Assembly (NCBI RefSeq): GCF_000764305.2
Contig: NW_025947119.1
Span: forward strand, 52,443 to 116,442
DNA: 64,000 nucleotides
DNA from: Hyalella azteca
Lineage: Eukaryota > Arthropoda > Malacostraca > Amphipoda > Hyalellidae
Reading direction: 5' to 3'
Every line of letters begins with the position of its first letter. Position 1 is the first letter of the stretch. Below, one piece after another: positions 62,296 to 64,000 of the stretch. A program made the position numbers and the translations under genes. The notes beneath the pieces were generated by a model. It was not told where the DNA came from. It ran no database searches and worked only from the letters and a program-made list of their open reading frames with translations.

Positions 62296-63651
62296 CGACG
62301 CTGTGCGAGGCAATACGCCTCATGGGAACAATAAGTCTCTCCGGCAGCAGTAAAGAGGATTCAAAGGGGGAGATATAAGTCCTAAAAATGTTCAAATTTG
62401 TGCCAGAGGAAGACAGAATAATTTTTGTCAAAAATTGGAAGTTAGAACTGTGCAATCATTTGGTATCGGTAAATCATTTTAACAAAGATAAATTGAAGCG
62501 CAATATTAGGTAAAATTAATACGTGGGAAGTTTTTGAAGTCTCCAAGTTTCGAGTTGCTGCTTTTACAAGTTTTAAATCTTATTTATGAAAAGTATTTCT
62601 TGTAATTATAAGTACTAAAGATGTGAGATAATTTCCGATAATAAATATTTTTTTATGTATGAAATTGATATCACTTTAATTGATAATTTTTATTTATGGG
62701 TTTAATCCTGCCAATTATTTAATGGTACAGTTGACCTATTTAAGAGCGATGAGATTTCATTTTAAACTCTCGATTGTTCCATTCGAGATATAATTTACAT
62801 TTTTAAAGACTCCTGAAATTTTATTCTACGTAATTAATTCAATTCAGATTATCTTCACAATTAATTAACGTTTTCATAACTGCAAATTAAATTTTTTGCT
62901 GTACAATTAAGAAAAAAAATTATCATGAAACGAAAAGCATTCATGAAGCAACCCTTCACACGTTATTTTGTCTGTCATCATTCCCTATTTGCAGCGAGTT
63001 GTCACTATTTCTTTTCGAAANAAATTTTTAAAGCCCTGTTGTATCACTTGCGCTTTCAATGCTTGATTTATCTTCTAATTGTATAGCTGAGTAATCTCAT
63101 GAGCTCTGAAGCACTTAAAACTTCACAAACATTTCCAACGACATTCAGATCCATTGAAATGACTTGTGACAATTCACTTGAATTTGAGATCAGAGGCAGC
63201 GTGGGGGAAAAATTAAGAAAATAAATTTAATTACAAAGGGAAAATACACAGCCTTTGTCGAGCAACAGAGTAACTTGATCTTTTGAAGAGAAATCAAATG
63301 AAGAATTGGCTCGACTTGCGTTCACTTCTTATGAATTGAGTTTAGCTTCAGCGCAATTAACTCACTCATCTCATTGAAAGCAAATCTAAGAGAAAGACAT
63401 TCAATTTCTAAGACTTTCTAGCTTGTTGTTCGTAACGCATGTTTGAAGCACAAAATTAAAATTTTCTAAAACATTGTCATTGGAAGAATGAGTGAATTTT
63501 TATAATGCTCGTGCACGATATTTTTTCATCTCACCATGACCGCGCAGTGCATGCAAATTTAAAGATTATTTTGATGATAGTGTATAATAATATACGTATA
63601 AAGTGTATAATATTTGATGAATATATAATTTGGCAATATTCTAGTAACTGT

Positions 63652-63818
63652 AAAAAAGTGTAACTCAGTACTCACTGCAGTGAGTGACAGAGAGCGCATT
63701 TTCTCGTCGACGAAAACGTGAAGTCACGGACAGACAGACAGACAGACGGACGGACGGACATGACGAGCACAAAAGGGCATTTTTTCCATAAACGAGAAAA
63801 TGCGCTAAAAAGAACAAG
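63652..63818 (-). repeat. GTCC/GTCT microsatellite module, copy 4
   Basis: Same parts as the other three copies, in reverse orientation: CACTGCAGTGAGTGACAG, GTCGACGAAAACGTG, (GACA/GACG)n, then CCATAAACGAGAAAATG. Right end of composite copy B. Confidence 0.8.
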
Positions 63819-63881
63819 ATCGTATTTTTTTGTCCTGATCATTGCACATGAGTCTCGATCACCTATAAAAACTAATTATAA

Positions 63882-64000
63882 GTTATAATTAATTTACTAA
63901 AGATCACCTACAGATATAGATATATATTTGACCCATCGAGATTGACGATAGCTGAGGCCCTCATTATCAAGAGCGAGTCTCCGGCTATCAACCTCCAAAC
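63882..64000 (+). CDS. Open frame at the right edge, possible retroelement endonuclease C terminus
   Basis: From 63882 the plus strand is open to the window end (about 39 codons). The last part reads DPSRLTIAEALIIKSESPAI then NLQ. The pattern R-L-x-I-x-E-A-L-x-I-x3-x-P-x-(I/L)-N-x-Q resembles the C-terminal end of GIY-YIG endonuclease domains in Penelope-like and related retroelements. The frame is short and cut by the edge, so this is a suggestion only. Confidence 0.3.

Larger units (their letters stand above)
61385..63818 (+). mobile_element. Composite repeat element, copy B
   Basis: Collinear with copy A (47975-51243). Left end TTTTCTCGATAGAGACAAG, a longer ~104-bp tandem array (8 units), body, an N at 63021 replacing 1.38 kb of copy A, then the right end with the GTCC module. 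The right terminus CGAGAAAATGCGCT is inverted relative to the left TTTTCTCG over 8 bases. On its left it directly abuts the Dpr-like exon. Confidence 0.65.

Noticed and set aside
1..64000. CRISPR arrays or bacterial operons
   Set aside because: Tandem arrays here have no unique spacers, and gene structure (introns, Ig exons, SINE-like elements) is eukaryotic.

Overview
This window is AT-rich, intron- and repeat-dominated nuclear DNA from an animal, most likely an arthropod. The best clue is a split gene on the minus strand (about 56.4-61.4 kb). Its three exons code for the second immunoglobulin domain and C-terminal tail of a Dpr-like (zig-8-like) neuronal cell-surface protein. Exon borders, reading phases and family motifs all agree. 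Large introns, minisatellites, MITE-like foldbacks, tRNA-derived SINE-like pieces and tetranucleotide-bearing dispersed repeats fit a large non-model arthropod genome. A crustacean is plausible, but that is inference. Two single N characters (5763 and 63021) probably mark assembly gaps of unknown size.

Layout. Bases 1-447 (minus) are an open coding exon that runs off the left edge behind a good 3' splice site; I do not recognise the product. From 0.7 to 21.4 kb the window is mostly repeats. A block at 2073-5406 recurs at 16485-21417 with its flanks in the same orientation, but its ~2.9-kb core is flipped. The second copy also carries extra insertions, so the first copy shows the empty sites. 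Between them lie a 430-bp foldback element (about 6.0-6.45 kb), a SINE-like piece and an exact 221-bp tandem duplication. From 21.4 to 33 kb I see no gene I can support, only minisatellites, a 100-bp tandem array and one copy of a GTCC/GTCT microsatellite module.

At 34.1-34.9 kb lies the one intact long ORF: a compact 261-residue protein kinase-like gene with an intronless coding region, most catalytic motifs, a divergent HND catalytic triad and a cysteine cluster at its C terminus. A possible piggyBac-type zinc-finger remnant (36.1 kb) and a possible orphan exon (39.2 kb, minus) follow.

From 40 to 56 kb are tandem arrays, a SINE-like element, two TIR/foldback elements and one copy (47.98-51.24 kb) of a composite repeat. 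A second copy of that repeat (61.39-63.82 kb) abuts the first Dpr exon. It carries more copies of a 104-bp internal tandem unit and a gap where 1.4 kb of the first copy should be. The last Dpr intron carries a ~39-bp minisatellite whose units each contain a 3' splice-site-like sequence in the gene's own orientation. The window ends in a short open frame resembling the C terminus of a retroelement endonuclease.

The genes do not form an operon-like system. They are independent eukaryotic loci in repeat-rich DNA.
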